Shown in pieces: positions 1 to 11,644 of a DNA stretch of 64,000 bases. The translations under genes were made by a program, and so were the position numbers. The stretch's first letter is position 1. Every line of letters starts with the position of its first letter. Source of the stretch: Vitis vinifera (Eukaryota > Streptophyta > Magnoliopsida > Vitales > Vitaceae); contig NC_081822.1 in assembly GCF_030704535.1 (NCBI RefSeq), positions 12,579,001 through 12,643,000 on the forward strand, given 5' to 3'. The notes beneath the pieces were generated by a model that was not told where the DNA came from, made no database searches, and saw only the letters and a list, made by a program, of their open reading frames with translations.

Positions 1-1
1 T

Positions 2-202
2 CCTCACGCCCCTGAGCATGCGCCTTGGATGGAGTTGTCTGCGCAGATTAGCTCACTTGGGACTCGTATTGAGGAGCGCATGGATCAGCAGTAGGCTACG
101 CATGAGCATATCCTACAGAGGCTTGATCGCCAAGAGCGTCAGCATGAGGAGATGATGGCGTACCTCCGTGCCGTGTTCCCACCGCCACCCCATGCACCTT
201 GA
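2..202 (+). pseudogene. C-terminal tail of a retroelement or transposon-type protein, cut by the window edge
   Basis: One frame reads through from base 2 to a TGA at 200-202, interrupted by a TAG at 92-94. The peptide is rich in Gln, Glu, His and Arg, with a heptad-like middle (HEHILQRLDRQERQHEEMMA) and a proline-rich end (FPPPPHAP). This resembles the coiled-coil tails of plant transposon or gag-like proteins, but I do not recognise a named family. The start lies outside the window. The internal stop suggests a dead copy. Composition is richer in GC than the flanking DNA, as expected for a former coding segment. Confidence 0.4.
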
Positions 203-1280
203 TTGCATTGAGACCACGTCTCACATTTTGTTTGTGTTGCAAAACTGGGACATATATATTTTGTATTAGCATACGTATATTCAGAGTAGTGTCATATTGC
301 ATGCAAATGTTTTTTATTTCGTTTTAATTTGGATTCAATATATATATATTATGCTATTTAGTTTATTATATGTTGTTTAGTAATATTTACAAGATGGCCA
401 AGTCATCTCATCCATATTATGAGGTACTGAACTTTAACCTTCGGCAAATTACCTAAGTCCATGATTTACCAATGAACAACTCATCAACTTGGAAGGACTT
501 AGACCTTTTATGCAATTTATCATGCACCCAAATGTGCAATGTAAGTGAAGTAGACTTGAATGTTCAAATTAATTAAGACACATAAATATAATAGTAAAGG
601 GTTACCAAAATCATAAATATAAATGAAATAATATATTGTTTCATAATGTCATGTTTTTCAAGGCTCCATTGTAATGATGTATTAGATAAGTTTGAGGTAA
701 TAAATAATTTAGTGACTTTAAATCCATATTTTATTTTTCTTAACTTTTTTATTATCTTCTACTTTTCATCTCTTTTTATTTTCTTTGCTCAACTTTTTTA
801 CTCAGATTTTTTAGAACAAAACATAGCCTAAGAAAATGGAATGAATTGATCACTCGGTTAGAACTAGGATGATGACTAATAACCAAAAATTCTAATCCCA
901 CATTACCAATATTAGTCATTTCATTGCATTGTTTAACAAGTTGATTTTCTTAGAACATCCAATATAAGAAAAAATATTTCATTCTCTCATGAAATGTGAG
1001 TTCTCAAAATAGTTTTAGAACTGATAAAATTTTTGAATTAATAACTATTTAAAAAAGTAACAAATTTGCATATTTTGGAACTCTTTTATTAGTGACTTGG
1101 CATACTTGGATTAAATTCATAAATGTGTACCATTCGTTGAAGTAGTTGCTAACTTCCTAAAAACAAGTTTTGATATATTTCCTAATAAGAGGAAAAATCA
1201 AATGAAGGCTTAAAGAGGAAAAATATAATCAAATTAATTAAATTGACAATGGAATTAAATTAATTATGAGCTACCCGTAG
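203..1280. other. AT-rich intergenic stretch, nothing recognised
   Basis: Low-complexity AT-rich DNA with stop codons in all frames and no coding pattern, RNA gene or paired repeat ends that I could support. Confidence 0.5.
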
Positions 1281-1284
1281 ATGG

Positions 1285-1432
1285 TCGAAGGGGGATGGAT
1301 CCGGTCGACCGGTTACCATCGACCGGTCTACAACCGGTCACCGATATTCATATCTTGCAGGATAGAACCGGTCGACCGGTATATACACAACCGGTCGACC
1401 AGTCTATCCTAACCGGTCGACCGGTTATCTGT
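1285..1432. repeat. Cluster of ACCGGTCGACCGGT palindromes
   Basis: Within about 150 bp the perfect 14-base palindrome ACCGGTCGACCGGT, or a near version, occurs several times, once extended to 16 bases (AACCGGTCGACCGGTT). The block is GC-rich against an AT-rich background. Related ACCGGT/GGTCGA words occur in the two solo LTRs at 11645-12913 and 60359-61558, so this is probably an isolated piece of the same LTR family, although no LTR ends could be found around it. Confidence 0.6.
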
Positions 1433-2585
1433 ATTACTCTTTAATTATGAAATGCTTTATTACCTATTCATACTTAAAGTTTTGCAAACATATAGTACTA
1501 CACAATATTAACTATAAAAATTATGTAATAAATATGAAGGTGTACATATAAAATGATATAGAGATATAAATAGTAAATAATTAATGAAATGAAATTAATA
1601 TTAAAAATATGGGCTATGAAAATATCTTAACAAACATGATTAATGTATTTAATGTCTTAATAAAATTAGCAAGTAAAGAAATTCTTCAGCAAACTTGGAG
1701 AACGACATGAAATGAGAATGAGCCATTATTTGTCCAACAACCAATATAAACGGAGGGAAAACAAAATTTAAAAACAAGAAACATGTGCTGATAAACTGCG
1801 AAATAACCAAAATTTAAGTTCAATACATTGGAATTTTAATTGGAATGAAATGCATAATTACATGTCCCGAAACGTATATGATACTATTTGATGAAAATAG
1901 TTACAATGTAAAAACTTAAAAGAAGGTTGGTATCTTATTATCCAACTCTTAACATAGATTGGCTTCCTATAAAATAAACTATCTTGATCATCTAGACTTC
2001 TTTGTTTTTTCTCTTCTCATCTTTCATCTGATGTTAAGCCTCTTATTTTGAAGTATTTGTATTAATCGTGACAAAGCTCCCACTTCAAGAATCTACCCAC
2101 CTGCACACATAAAGGGAAAAACAATTAGTTCAAGGATAAAAGATCATTTATTTGCTTCATCTAAAAACGAAAAGGAAAAGGTGCAATTCGACACCCTCAT
2201 GTACTCGTTTAAGTTCTCCTATTATCCGTCACTCAATACTGTGCACATAATTTTCCATTGATGCAGAGTCATAAATCCGTCTTACAAACAAAAGAAGTCA
2301 ACATACTCATAATTTAAGAATATTGGAATGATGAAAATTAAGAGAAAATAAACCTCTAAAGCCATAAAATGTGAATTAACTATCTGATTTTGCATGAAGC
2401 TGTTGAATTAGAAACCTCAAAGAAATTTGTCCTCACATCAACATCAAATGAGAGTTTTTCATAAAGGCAACAAACTGGCCTATTGAAATTATGTGTTGTT
2501 ACCCAAGATAACAAGGCGAATAGAAGGAGACGGAAATTGTTTGTCATAACACTTACCAACAATAAGTAAACACCACCATCAACGA
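1433..2585. other. AT-rich intergenic stretch, nothing recognised
   Basis: No coding pattern, RNA gene or repeat boundary seen. Short open frames here carry no recognisable sequence. Confidence 0.45.
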
Positions 2586-4430
2586 ATTTTTTCAAAAAAA
2601 GTTGAAATCCTTCAATGTAGGTAGAGTTGTACACACTTGTACAGTTAGCACATTTGGGTTGTACATTTAGTGTAAATGGCTTGTACAGTTATGCAATCCA
2701 CCGAAGGGACAACCGAACAAATGCATATGGGTGGGGCAACAATGTTTCCATTCTCGTGGATGAGGGAAAAGGTGGAAAAACTTAACCCTCGTTTCGGTTC
2801 CTACGCATAAGTAATGTGGGGGAGCTAAAACAATGAACTAACATGGTAGATATCAAATAATATACATGGAAGGAGTGTGTTGTCAACCGATATGTGTGAG
2901 GAATGTTCACGACGAGTGGAAAATGTTGATGACTAAGTTCTTCAAAATCACTTGAAATACCTTAAGGTACACACCCTTGTACACCCTTGTACATTTAGTA
3001 CATTGGCCTTGTACACTTTGTGTAAAGGCCTTGTACACTTGGAGCAATTGCACATAAATGCAACTAAAGGAGTGCATATGGGCGGGTTAACCACATTCCA
3101 AAGATATGGCTGAGTGAAAAGGGTGCAAATGAAACCCAATTTAGGTTCCTATGTAACATAAGTGGGCTACCATAAGGCATTTGAATGTGTATGAAGGGAA
3201 ATGAGGAATAACTGTGAGGGATGTCCCCCTAGTAAAAAGAAGAAGGAAATGAGCAACGATTGTTTTCAAAAAAAGTTGAAATCCTTCAATATAGGTAGGG
3301 TTGTACACACTTGTACAGTTAGCACATTTGGGTTGTACATTTAGTGTAAATGGCTTGTACAGTTATGCAATCCACCGAAGGGACGACCGAACAAGTGCAT
3401 ATGGGTGGGGCAACAATGTTTCCATTCTCGTGGATGAGGGAAAAGGTGGAAAAACTTAACCCTCGTTTCGGTTCCTACGCATAAGTAATGTGGGGGAGCT
3501 AAAACAATGAACTAACATGGTAGATATCAAATAATATACATGGAAGGAGTGTGTTGTCAACCGATATGTGTGAGGAATGTTCACGACGAGTGGAAAATGT
3601 TGATGACTAAGTTCTTCAAAATCACTTGAAATACCTTAAGGTACACACCCTTGTACACCCTTGTACATTTAGTACATTGGCCTTGTACACTTTGTGTAAA
3701 GGCCTTGTACACTTGGAGCAATTGCACATAAATGCAACTAAAGGAGTGCATATGGGCGGGTTAACCACATTCCAAAGATATGGCTGAGTGAAAAGGGTGC
3801 AAATGAAACCCAATTTAGGTTCCTATGCAACATAAGTGGGCTACCACAAGGCATTTGAATGTGTACGAAGGGAAATGAGGAATGACTGTGAGGGATGTCC
3901 CCCTAGTAAAAAGAAGAAGGAAATGAGCAACGATTGTTTTCAAAAAAAGTTGAAATCCTTCAATATAGGTAGGGTTGTACACACTTGTACAGTTAGCACA
4001 TTTGGGTTGTACAGTTAGTGTAAATGGCTTGTACAGTTATGCAATCCACCGAAGGGACGACCGAACAAGTGCATATGGGTGGGGCAACAATGTTTCCATT
4101 CTCGTGGATGAGGGAAAAGGTGGAAAAACTTAACCCTCGTTTCGGTTCCTACGCATAAGTAATGTGGGGGAGCTAAAACAATGAACTAACATGGTAGATA
4201 TCAAATAAAATGCATGCAATGAGTATGTTGTCAACCAATAAGTGTGAGAAATGTCCCCCACGATTGGAAAAAGTAAATGAGCAAGTTCTTAAAAATCACT
4301 CGAAATCCCTTAAGATACACACCTTTGTACACCCTTGTACAGTTGGTGTACATGCCTTGTACAGTTGGTGTAAATGCCTTGTACAGTTGCAGGAATTCGA
4401 CCTACCTACAACTTAAAGAGTGCATATGAC
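2586..4430. repeat. Tandem array of a 674-bp unit, two full copies and a partial third
   Basis: The unit starts near a TTTTTCAAAAAAAGTTGAAA phrase at about 2586, 3260 and 3934, giving a period of 674 bp. Copies one and two are nearly identical, differing at scattered single bases. The third is truncated to about 500 bp and more diverged. Each unit holds short inner repeats built on CTTGTACA..GTGTAAATG, which recur in variant form. Identical 63-codon open frames on the minus strand of copies one and two only reflect the duplication. I see no transposon ends or protein domain. Confidence 0.85.
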
Positions 4431-4939
4431 TGAGTTAACCACATCCCAATGTCATGGCTGACTGAAAAGGGGGAAAATGAAACCTAATTTACTTTCCTAT
4501 TCATCATAAGTGCGCTAACTAATCCCCACAGCTCACCGTCTCCACCATGCCCATTTATTGCCTACACTATAAAGCCAACAACCAGATTATAAAGTGAAGA
4601 ATTTTCAAACAGGTGAAATGCCATTTAATAGGAGATCTTTCGAAAATATTCACTGTAATTTTCTTCAATTTACTTACCTCATGCTTCATTGCTATGACCC
4701 GAGATGGATATGATCAAATCAAAATGTGAGAGAAAATAATTTACACCCACCGTCATTTGGATTTTGAAATGATGATGATGATAAAATAGATGCAAGGCTT
4801 TTCTGATTTCTGACTTGCTCACAACCCTCGCCTGCCGAAGAAATCGGTTGGGGGACATTCACAGTGGCCATCCTCTTTGATCATGGTGTTTACGGAGAGA
4901 GATAAAGGGGTAGGAGGGTGGTGACCCTTTTCGCAGTCA
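4431..4939. other. Unassigned stretch before the direct repeat
   Basis: No gene recognised. A short minus-strand frame near 4810-4880 is open but too short to identify. Confidence 0.35.
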
Positions 4940-5118
4940 GGTGACATGGCATTTCACATTTAACACAATTCTCCTTTTTAATTTACAACAATCTGACTTG
5001 GAAAATTAGAAGGGTATATAGGTCACTCAATATCTCATAGCCTTTCTATAAATTCTATAACATATATGGACCATTAGTTAATTTTTGGGCCCAGCTGGGC
5101 CCAAAACACAATTCTCCC
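4940..5118. repeat. Left copy of a 179-bp direct repeat
   Basis: Matches 7348-7525 almost base for base, starting at GGTGACATGGCATTTCACA and ending at AACACAATTCTCCC. The pair flanks a 2.2-kb segment holding a LINE fragment and a PPR pseudogene. The repeat does not have TG..CA ends, so it is not an obvious LTR. It contains a 10-base palindrome-like GGGCCCAGCTGGGCCC phrase. Confidence 0.8.
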
Positions 5119-5600
5119 GATTATTAAAAATGGTCTAGAGTCAAAATTCTCTTCCACATAGCTGTCCACACAAAGAAACAGCCATAAATCTTTAGTTGGG
5201 AAAACAGCTTCCTCTCCAGTCATTAGCACATGGTAAGATTTCATTGAAAATTCCATCTTATTACAGCCTTACATCGCAAAATATCTCATCTTCCTGTATG
5301 AAATAAAGATGTTAATAGCTTCCAAAGTATCCCTTGCCAAACCTAACGCCCTGGACATCACTCACAAACATCAAATTTCAAAAAGCCCCACCTCTTAAAA
5401 AGCCCTGATAACTCAACCAAAACCTCTCTGTCCACAGCAATGGAAAACAACTCAGGAAATCTGACATGCAGCAGCAACTCCCCACACCATATATCATGAC
5501 AAAACCTAACTCTTCGCCAATCACCCAAAGAGAAGGAAATGAACCTCATGAACTCATCCCACCCCTGATTGATGCTCTTCCATGAATCTTTACCATTGAG
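5119..5600 (-). pseudogene. LINE reverse-transcriptase C-terminal fragment
   Basis: Minus-strand frames read FSLGDWRRVRFCHDIWCGE (coding at about 5358-5549) and, after a break, a FSMKSYHVLMTGEEAVFPTKDLW-type stretch (about 5119-5256). These match the region after the reverse transcriptase of plant non-LTR elements: the G-x-G-x-x-V-x-F-W-x-D-x-W-C segment followed by the F-S-V-K-S / F-P-x-K-x-I-W segment that precedes the zinc-binding end. The frame is broken between the two parts, and neither the endonuclease nor the catalytic RT motif is present. It is a dead 5'-truncated remnant ending at the direct repeat. Confidence 0.65.
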
Positions 5601-6239
5601 AGCTCCTCACTAAGTCAATAATATGGTGGACTAGACAGAAAATTAAAGCATGGAAAGAAATAAAATCCAATAATGCATGATTTGCATAATTTCAAATCTA
5701 TTACTCAACAAAACATAACCACTGGTAATATTTTCCTCTTTGCCTATCAAAAAAAAAATGATAAAGGACGAGAAGAGGTTTCATGTATATGTGTGCCTGT
5801 TTGTTTTTTGACAAATAAAGGTAAGTGTATATTTTTTATGTTCTAGTTTCAGATTCATTAAGACTTTGTTCAGATCATGGAAAGTGTTATGGGAAAGAAA
5901 AAAAAATAGTCTCATTTTCCATAGAAAATTGATGACAATTGAAATATAATGAAAATTATTTAAGAACTTATACATTCTTAAATTCTTTATTCTCTATAGA
6001 AAAGAAGAATAATATTGGAAAAGTATGCTAGAGAAGTTTAAGCTTTTTTTTCTTCCTTTTCCATTTTTTCTCCCAATTGAGTTTCCCTCCTACTTTTCGA
6101 GATCTAAATTCAACCTAAACGACTAAAAACAATAAAAGTAAAAACAAACTACAACCTAATCAGATTTCAGTATCACTTTATGGAAAATCAACCAACTATA
6201 GTAAATGAATTGTGAGAACAGAAACTTTTACAGATAAGA
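5601..6239. other. AT-rich spacer between LINE fragment and PPR pseudogene
   Basis: AT-rich with short homopolymers. No coding pattern recognised. Confidence 0.4.
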
Positions 6240-7294
6240 AGACAAACCGTGTCCAAAGTTTCAAAACCCTTCTTGGAGCTTGCCATTACCAAAGGATGTA
6301 AAGATGTAAAAGGTGAGAATATATCCTCTTCTGCTTCTTTGGGGGAGTTCCTATAAGCGGTTTCAAACTCATGCAGAGTGCTGAATGCTCTCTGCAAATT
6401 CCCCAATGCTGCATCGGCATATATTTTTGCAAGATAAGATTCTGGTTGAGGTGCCTTCTTTTGACGCAATGATCTCGTAGGATCGCCCATGATGCATCTA
6501 GAAGAGTAGAACTGTAAGTCCTACCAGCAGTTCCAAGTGCTGATACAACAAGTCCCTCATCCACAGAGAGTAGAACATGACCCCTTGCATTCTCACCCCG
6601 AGCAATCCATCTGGCCATGAATTACAGGGCATGAAAAGCTAACTTGCTATTATCCTATTGCATCGCAATATCTGTAATGAAAATGCACATGTTCCAGGAG
6701 GGAGAAAGAGCTTTATTTTGATCCATTGTCTGGTACACACTCCAGAGAAGCGAGGTCAGAAACAGAAACATAACCAGAAAGTGTTCCTCCTAACACAAAT
6801 GATCTAGAAAAAAATTCTAATTAGTCATGTACCTTGCACCTCTCTATAATAGACACCAAAGCATCCAGCCTGCCTTTGTTAACACAACTTCTCACACACT
6901 CAACAAAAACCCTCATTGACAACATATAACCAGATTTCAAAGTCAAATCAACATATCTCAAGGCAGCATCAATCTGGTCTGTCAAAAACAGCATACCAAC
7001 AACCAATTCATATGACTCATCATCAGGCATAGATTCTTTTCCTGTCTGCAGCATCCTGATATAAATAAAGTAAAGATCCATCCATAAAAAATACTTGTAG
7101 AGCGGGCTCCCTGAGGCGGGGTTGGGAGGAAGTGGAGTGGGAGATGGCGGGGGAAGGCTGGGCTCGACGAGTTGGGCTTCCAGGGAGAGGAATGTGAAGG
7201 TGGAAATGGAAGCTTTAAAGGGATTGTTGTGGTGGTTTAGGGTTTTGAGGAGGGTTTTACGGGCTCTGGAGAGGATCGCCATTTGGGACGCCAT
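6240..7294 (-). pseudogene. PPR protein gene fragment with intron retained, broken
   Basis: Exon A (6834-7294) begins MASQMAILSRARKTLL, a plausible organelle-targeting start, runs to NPASGSPLY, then jumps through a foreign-looking stretch to RMLQTGKES and on to IIERCK. An apparent GT donor follows at about 6833, and a second exon lies at about 6240-6738 (MDQNK.., RWIARGENAR, LLSVDEGLVVSALGTAGRTY, PESYLAKIYADAALGNLQRAFSTLHEFETAY). This order matches a mitochondrial PPR protein family I associate with Arabidopsis At1g26460. Defects: a large internal deletion after PLY, a stop before FMARW, and a frameshift near 6480 (between WAIL and RSLRQKKAP). The 3' part of the gene is missing. The retained intron (about 6739-6833) argues for DNA-level duplication rather than retroposition. 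Confidence 0.7.
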
Positions 7295-7347
7295 TGATAA
7301 GCTCCGCTCAGTTCAGAGGTTTCATCGAGAGTACTGACAGAAGGGAA

Positions 7348-7525
7348 GGTGACATGGCATTTCACATTTAACACAATTCTCCCTTTTAATTTACAGCAAT
7401 CTGACTTGGAAATTAGAAGGGTATATAGGTCACTCAAAATCTCATAGCCTTTCTATTAATTCTGTAACATAGATGGACCATTTGTTAATTTTTGGGCCCA
7501 GCTGGGCCCAAAACACAATTCTCCC
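7348..7525. repeat. Right copy of the 179-bp direct repeat
   Basis: Partner of 4940-5118 with a few substitutions. It lies just upstream of the PPR pseudogene start, so it may derive from the leader or promoter of the parent gene. Confidence 0.8.
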
Positions 7526-7925
7526 ATTAAAATTTTCATTTAATTTTTATAAAACTATGGATAACGTAATCGGAATGAAAATGAATCTCCTTAAGTTGTT
7601 TACTAATCTTTTATCAGAACGCTTTATAATATAAAAGTACGTAAAATAAATATTCCAATGTTATTTACGCTATGTTCGGTTTTAATAAAATATTAAAGAA
7701 ATAAAAAAAAACATTTCACATATTTGATTTATTATCAAAATAAAGCATAAATATATTTTAAATTATTTAAATTTATATATTTTAAATTATTTAATTTCCA
7801 TATAAAAGCCAAAAAATAAATTAAATATATTTTAAAATGCATCTAAACAAAATTATTATAAAAAAAATTATTAACTTTATATATATATATATTTGTCTCT
7901 AAATTATTTAACTTAAACCTTTTTA
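7526..7925. other. AT-rich stretch, nothing recognised
   Basis: Long A and T runs and a short TA run near 7880. No gene or paired ends seen. Confidence 0.45.
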
Positions 7926-8415
7926 GAGTCTATTTAACAGTGATTTTATAAAGTGTTTTTAAATTTTTTAACACTTAAAATTTTTTATCATTCATGTGTT
8001 ATAAATTTTAAAAACTTTTTAGAATCTATTTGATAGTAATTCTAAAAAGCACTTTTAGAATGCATTTTAGAGTAATTTTATAAAGCATTTTTAGTATTTC
8101 TAACATTTAAATGATAAAAATTTTCAAGTATCATAAATATTAAAAGCGCTTTCTAAAGTCACTACCAAACGGGCTTTTAATATATCTAAGTGATTCTAAA
8201 AAGCGTTTTTAACATTTCTAACACTTAAATAATAAAAATTATCAAGTATTAGAAATATTAAAAACGCTTTTTTGAATCACTACCAAACGATCTATAATAG
8301 TGCATTTGTGAGTGATTTTATAAAGCATTTCTAGCATTTCAAACACTTGAATGATAAAATTTTTCGAGTATTAAAATATTAAAAACATTTTATAGAATCA
8401 TTATCAAACGGATTC
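7926..8415. repeat. Tandem foldback (palindromic) repeat array
   Basis: Three to four consecutive units of about 115-140 bp. Each half opens with a form of AGTGATTCTAAAAAGCGTTT and closes with a reverse-complement form such as AAAACGCTTTTTGAATCACT, followed by ACCAAACG. Each unit is therefore an imperfect hairpin. The CCAAACGGGC ending resembles the ends of the 1.1-kb element at 16766-17875. Confidence 0.65.
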
Positions 8416-10848
8416 TAAATCTCATTTCAATATTCATTATTAGATAATATAAACTAACATTAATTTAGTTTTAATAAAAAGTTACATAAATCATTTATAA
8501 TAAAATATTAATTAAATTAACTTATCTAATTAAATATTTATATTGTTTTGAAAATGTATTTATAAACTATAACTAAAAGATTTCCAAGTCTCAACCATTA
8601 TACCGTGGTTGACATCAATTTTCCATATTTATTTTCTAAATCACATTTGAAGTAGCCATTAATAAAAGGACCCTGTTATGGTCACATAAAGCGGTATCCA
8701 GCAATCTTGTTCTTGTGAATACAAGTCAAACTGTGTTCATAATACAAAAACACGAGCTAAATATCATTTTCAAGGAAACCAACCAATTGTCATGTTCCTA
8801 AGAACACAAACTAGATATCATGTTTTCGAGAACATGACTACATATAATTGAAAAGGTATCGTTTAAGTTATAATAAGAAGCTGTTATTCACTCAAATTAG
8901 ATAATAAACTAATAATAAATATAAATATCAAAGAATATTTAAGAAAAAGAAAATCGAAAATGAGTGTACTTACAACATTAATGATGAAATTCAAAATAGT
9001 TCTATGGATATAATTAAATGTGTGAAAGTAACATTTTTCTTTTATTTCATAATTGAAGCGAATATATTCGTTTGATCGAGATTAAATGATTCATGTATAT
9101 TGATCACATACACGAATTTTGGTTTGAAAATTTTTTCTAACACCCACAGAACATGGGAATCCGAAACTAATTTAGAATGGTGAATTTCGTAAAACAATTC
9201 ATAAGAAATAATTTTATCATAATTAAAATGAATTATTTTATATTGATAAATCAATTTAATGGCTTAAAATGATTTAATGAATTAATTTATATTATCTTAA
9301 TTTATTTTTTTTGTAAATATAGTTTCAAATTTAAGTAAAAATTAATTAATTATTTTGACTTAATATTTAAAATCATTTATATCTTTTAAATTGTGATATT
9401 AAATTATTTTAACAAACATGTTTAATATATTTAATAAGTTAAATTAAGCTATTAAATTATTTTAAGTTATTAAATTAATTTATCAAACACCTTTTTAATA
9501 TTTATATTTTAATAAAAAATGTCAAAAAGAAGTTTTATTTATTTAGAAAATAATATAAGGTTTTTGGTAAACCAATTTAATAACTTAAAGTAATTTAATA
9601 ACTTAATTTAAATTATTAATAAATTAAGGATATTTAGTAAAATAACTTATTTCTTTTGTTACTCTACAACCTCCATTACTCGACCTTCTTTATCCTACTT
9701 ATAATTTATGGGAATAAACATGTTAATTTGATGATTTAGAATAAATTTTAAATTATTACGAGAATAAATATGTAAATTTAATGATTTATAATAAATTTTA
9801 AATTAATTTATCAAACAACTTTAATACTTAAAGTAATAAGTTTTAAGTTAATAACTTAATCATAATTTAATTTAAAGTCAATTTAAATCATTAAGTAATA
9901 AGTATTAAGTTTTACCAAATACCACTTATATTTATAACTTTATATATTTCAAGTTGTAGAAAATAAATAAATAAATTATAAGAAAAAAAAAAAGAGAAAG
10001 AAAAAAAAAACTCTTTATCTCTTACAATGCTTTATTGATAATGCCATAAATTCTATTACTTGCTTAAGATAATGTATCAACCATGAAATATTTAATCAAT
10101 AAATTTAAGTTAATGATTTTTCAAACTCCGAATAAATAAGCAATGACATGTGTGCCATGTTTTTAATTTTTTTTAAAAATGTGAGAAAAAAAGGTAGAAA
10201 AAGTAATAATTTTTTTTAAAATATATAAATTATTTTTATATGTTATTTAAAACTTATTTTATTTATCATAAAATGTGCATAATATTTTTATTTTTGAAAA
10301 ATGTGAAGAAAATAATTTATTTTAATAGTGAAAAGATCTTTTGGACACCTTAACAATATACATTAAGAATTATTTGAGTTAAATATTTAATAAAATATAT
10401 ACATTAAGAATATATATCATGATTATACTTTAATGGTGAAAAGATCTTTTGGACACCATCCAAATGCCTCGACTAAATTTCTTAATTGTGTTTACCTCTT
10501 ATGAATTCATATTAAGACCTAATTATAAAATATTGATGATGTTGAAAATATTATAAAAATCATCTCTTCATACATTTTGGTTCACAATGTTTATTATCTT
10601 TTATCGATGTCTTAACAATCAAATTACATAACATTAGTGTAACTCTTATTAAATCCCTAATAAGTTTAGAATGTTTTAATATTGAAAGTCTAGTAATTAA
10701 TCTCTCAAAACATTCCTAATTACACAAATTTCATAAGCTAGTACAAAGTTAGGTCTTGCCTACCCATATTAAGCATTTCTTCATTTTCTTTCACTCTAAA
10801 TACCTGAGCTCAAGTTTCGAATGTTACAAGGACTTTGAATGAACATCT
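8416..10848. other. AT-rich stretch with weak MITE-like inverted repeats
   Basis: No gene seen. Two AT-rich inverted-repeat blocks are visible at about 9248-9490 and 9555-9935; in the second, GGTAAACCAATTTAATAACT at the left answers a TATTAAGTTTTACCAAATAC at the right. They look like degraded MITEs, but the ends are too AT-rich to fix. Confidence 0.35.
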
Positions 10849-11338
10849 TGTAGGGATTACTTAAACTACTTGTAGGAATACTCAAACAACAAATATCATA
10901 TTATAATCCATTCAAGATCTCGTATTAATAACCCAAAAATAACAAGATCATGTCAAATCAGATGAAGAATAAATTGAAAGCATATTTAGATCCATTGTGA
11001 CATAGTGGAATGTAGTTTTACTCCTTCACGTCTAAACCTTTTTTCTTCAGAGAAAAAACCCGTATTTAACTCAATAATGGGATATGAGTAAATTCTCTAA
11101 AAAGATGTTTAGACTTGATATTAACCTATTTATATATATTTGGCCCTCCATAAAAATAAAATAAAATCAAGTGGTCTCTACGCGTTAATGTCCATACTTA
11201 ATGAGATGTTTAAGACCAATAAAAAAATAAAAACTAAAAAAAAACTTATATGATCATTTTAATGGGCTAAACGAAAATGACAACTAATAATTTATAATTA
11301 ATCAACATATATGGACCCACTTTAATAATTTCCCAACA
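10849..11338 (-). mobile_element. Solo LTR, Copia-like family A
   Basis: Read on the minus strand it opens TGTTGGGAAATTATTAAAGT and ends near GTAATCCCTACA, with TG..CA termini and an internal TATAAATAGG-type promoter word. Flanks CATCT and CATAT form a 5-bp TSD with one mismatch. A second member, in the opposite orientation, lies at 15063-15596 and aligns over its whole length. No internal retroelement region is attached, so it is a solo LTR left by LTR-LTR recombination. Confidence 0.65.
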
Positions 11339-11644
11339 CATATCATTCATTTTTTCATTCGTTTTCATGTTTAAATAACAATGAGAATGAGATCAATAAT
11401 GATTTCGAATGAAATGAGATTTCAATTCATATATAGAAGAAAGTATTTTGATTCCCTAATACTAGTTATTTTTAAAAACACTTTTCAAAAATTTTAAAAA
11501 CAAAAACTTATTTGAATAAGTTTTCTTAAAAATAATTTTTTAATTTTATTTTATGAAAAACTAATTATAAATTCAATATATGTAATACAAAACAAATTTA
11601 AATAAAGTCTTATTAAAAATAAAAATAATTTTGTAATTACAAAT

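Noticed and set aside
1285..1432. Vector or cloning scar because of SalI-like GTCGAC sites
   Set aside because: The palindromes are diverged and shared with genomic LTRs, so they are natural repeats.
2948..3813. Duplicate 63-codon genes on the minus strand
   Set aside because: The same frame occurs twice only because of the 674-bp tandem duplication; no domain or signal of selection.
4940..7525. LTR retroelement with 179-bp LTRs around the PPR fragment
   Set aside because: The direct repeats lack TG..CA ends, a primer-binding site, a polypurine tract and a flanking TSD.
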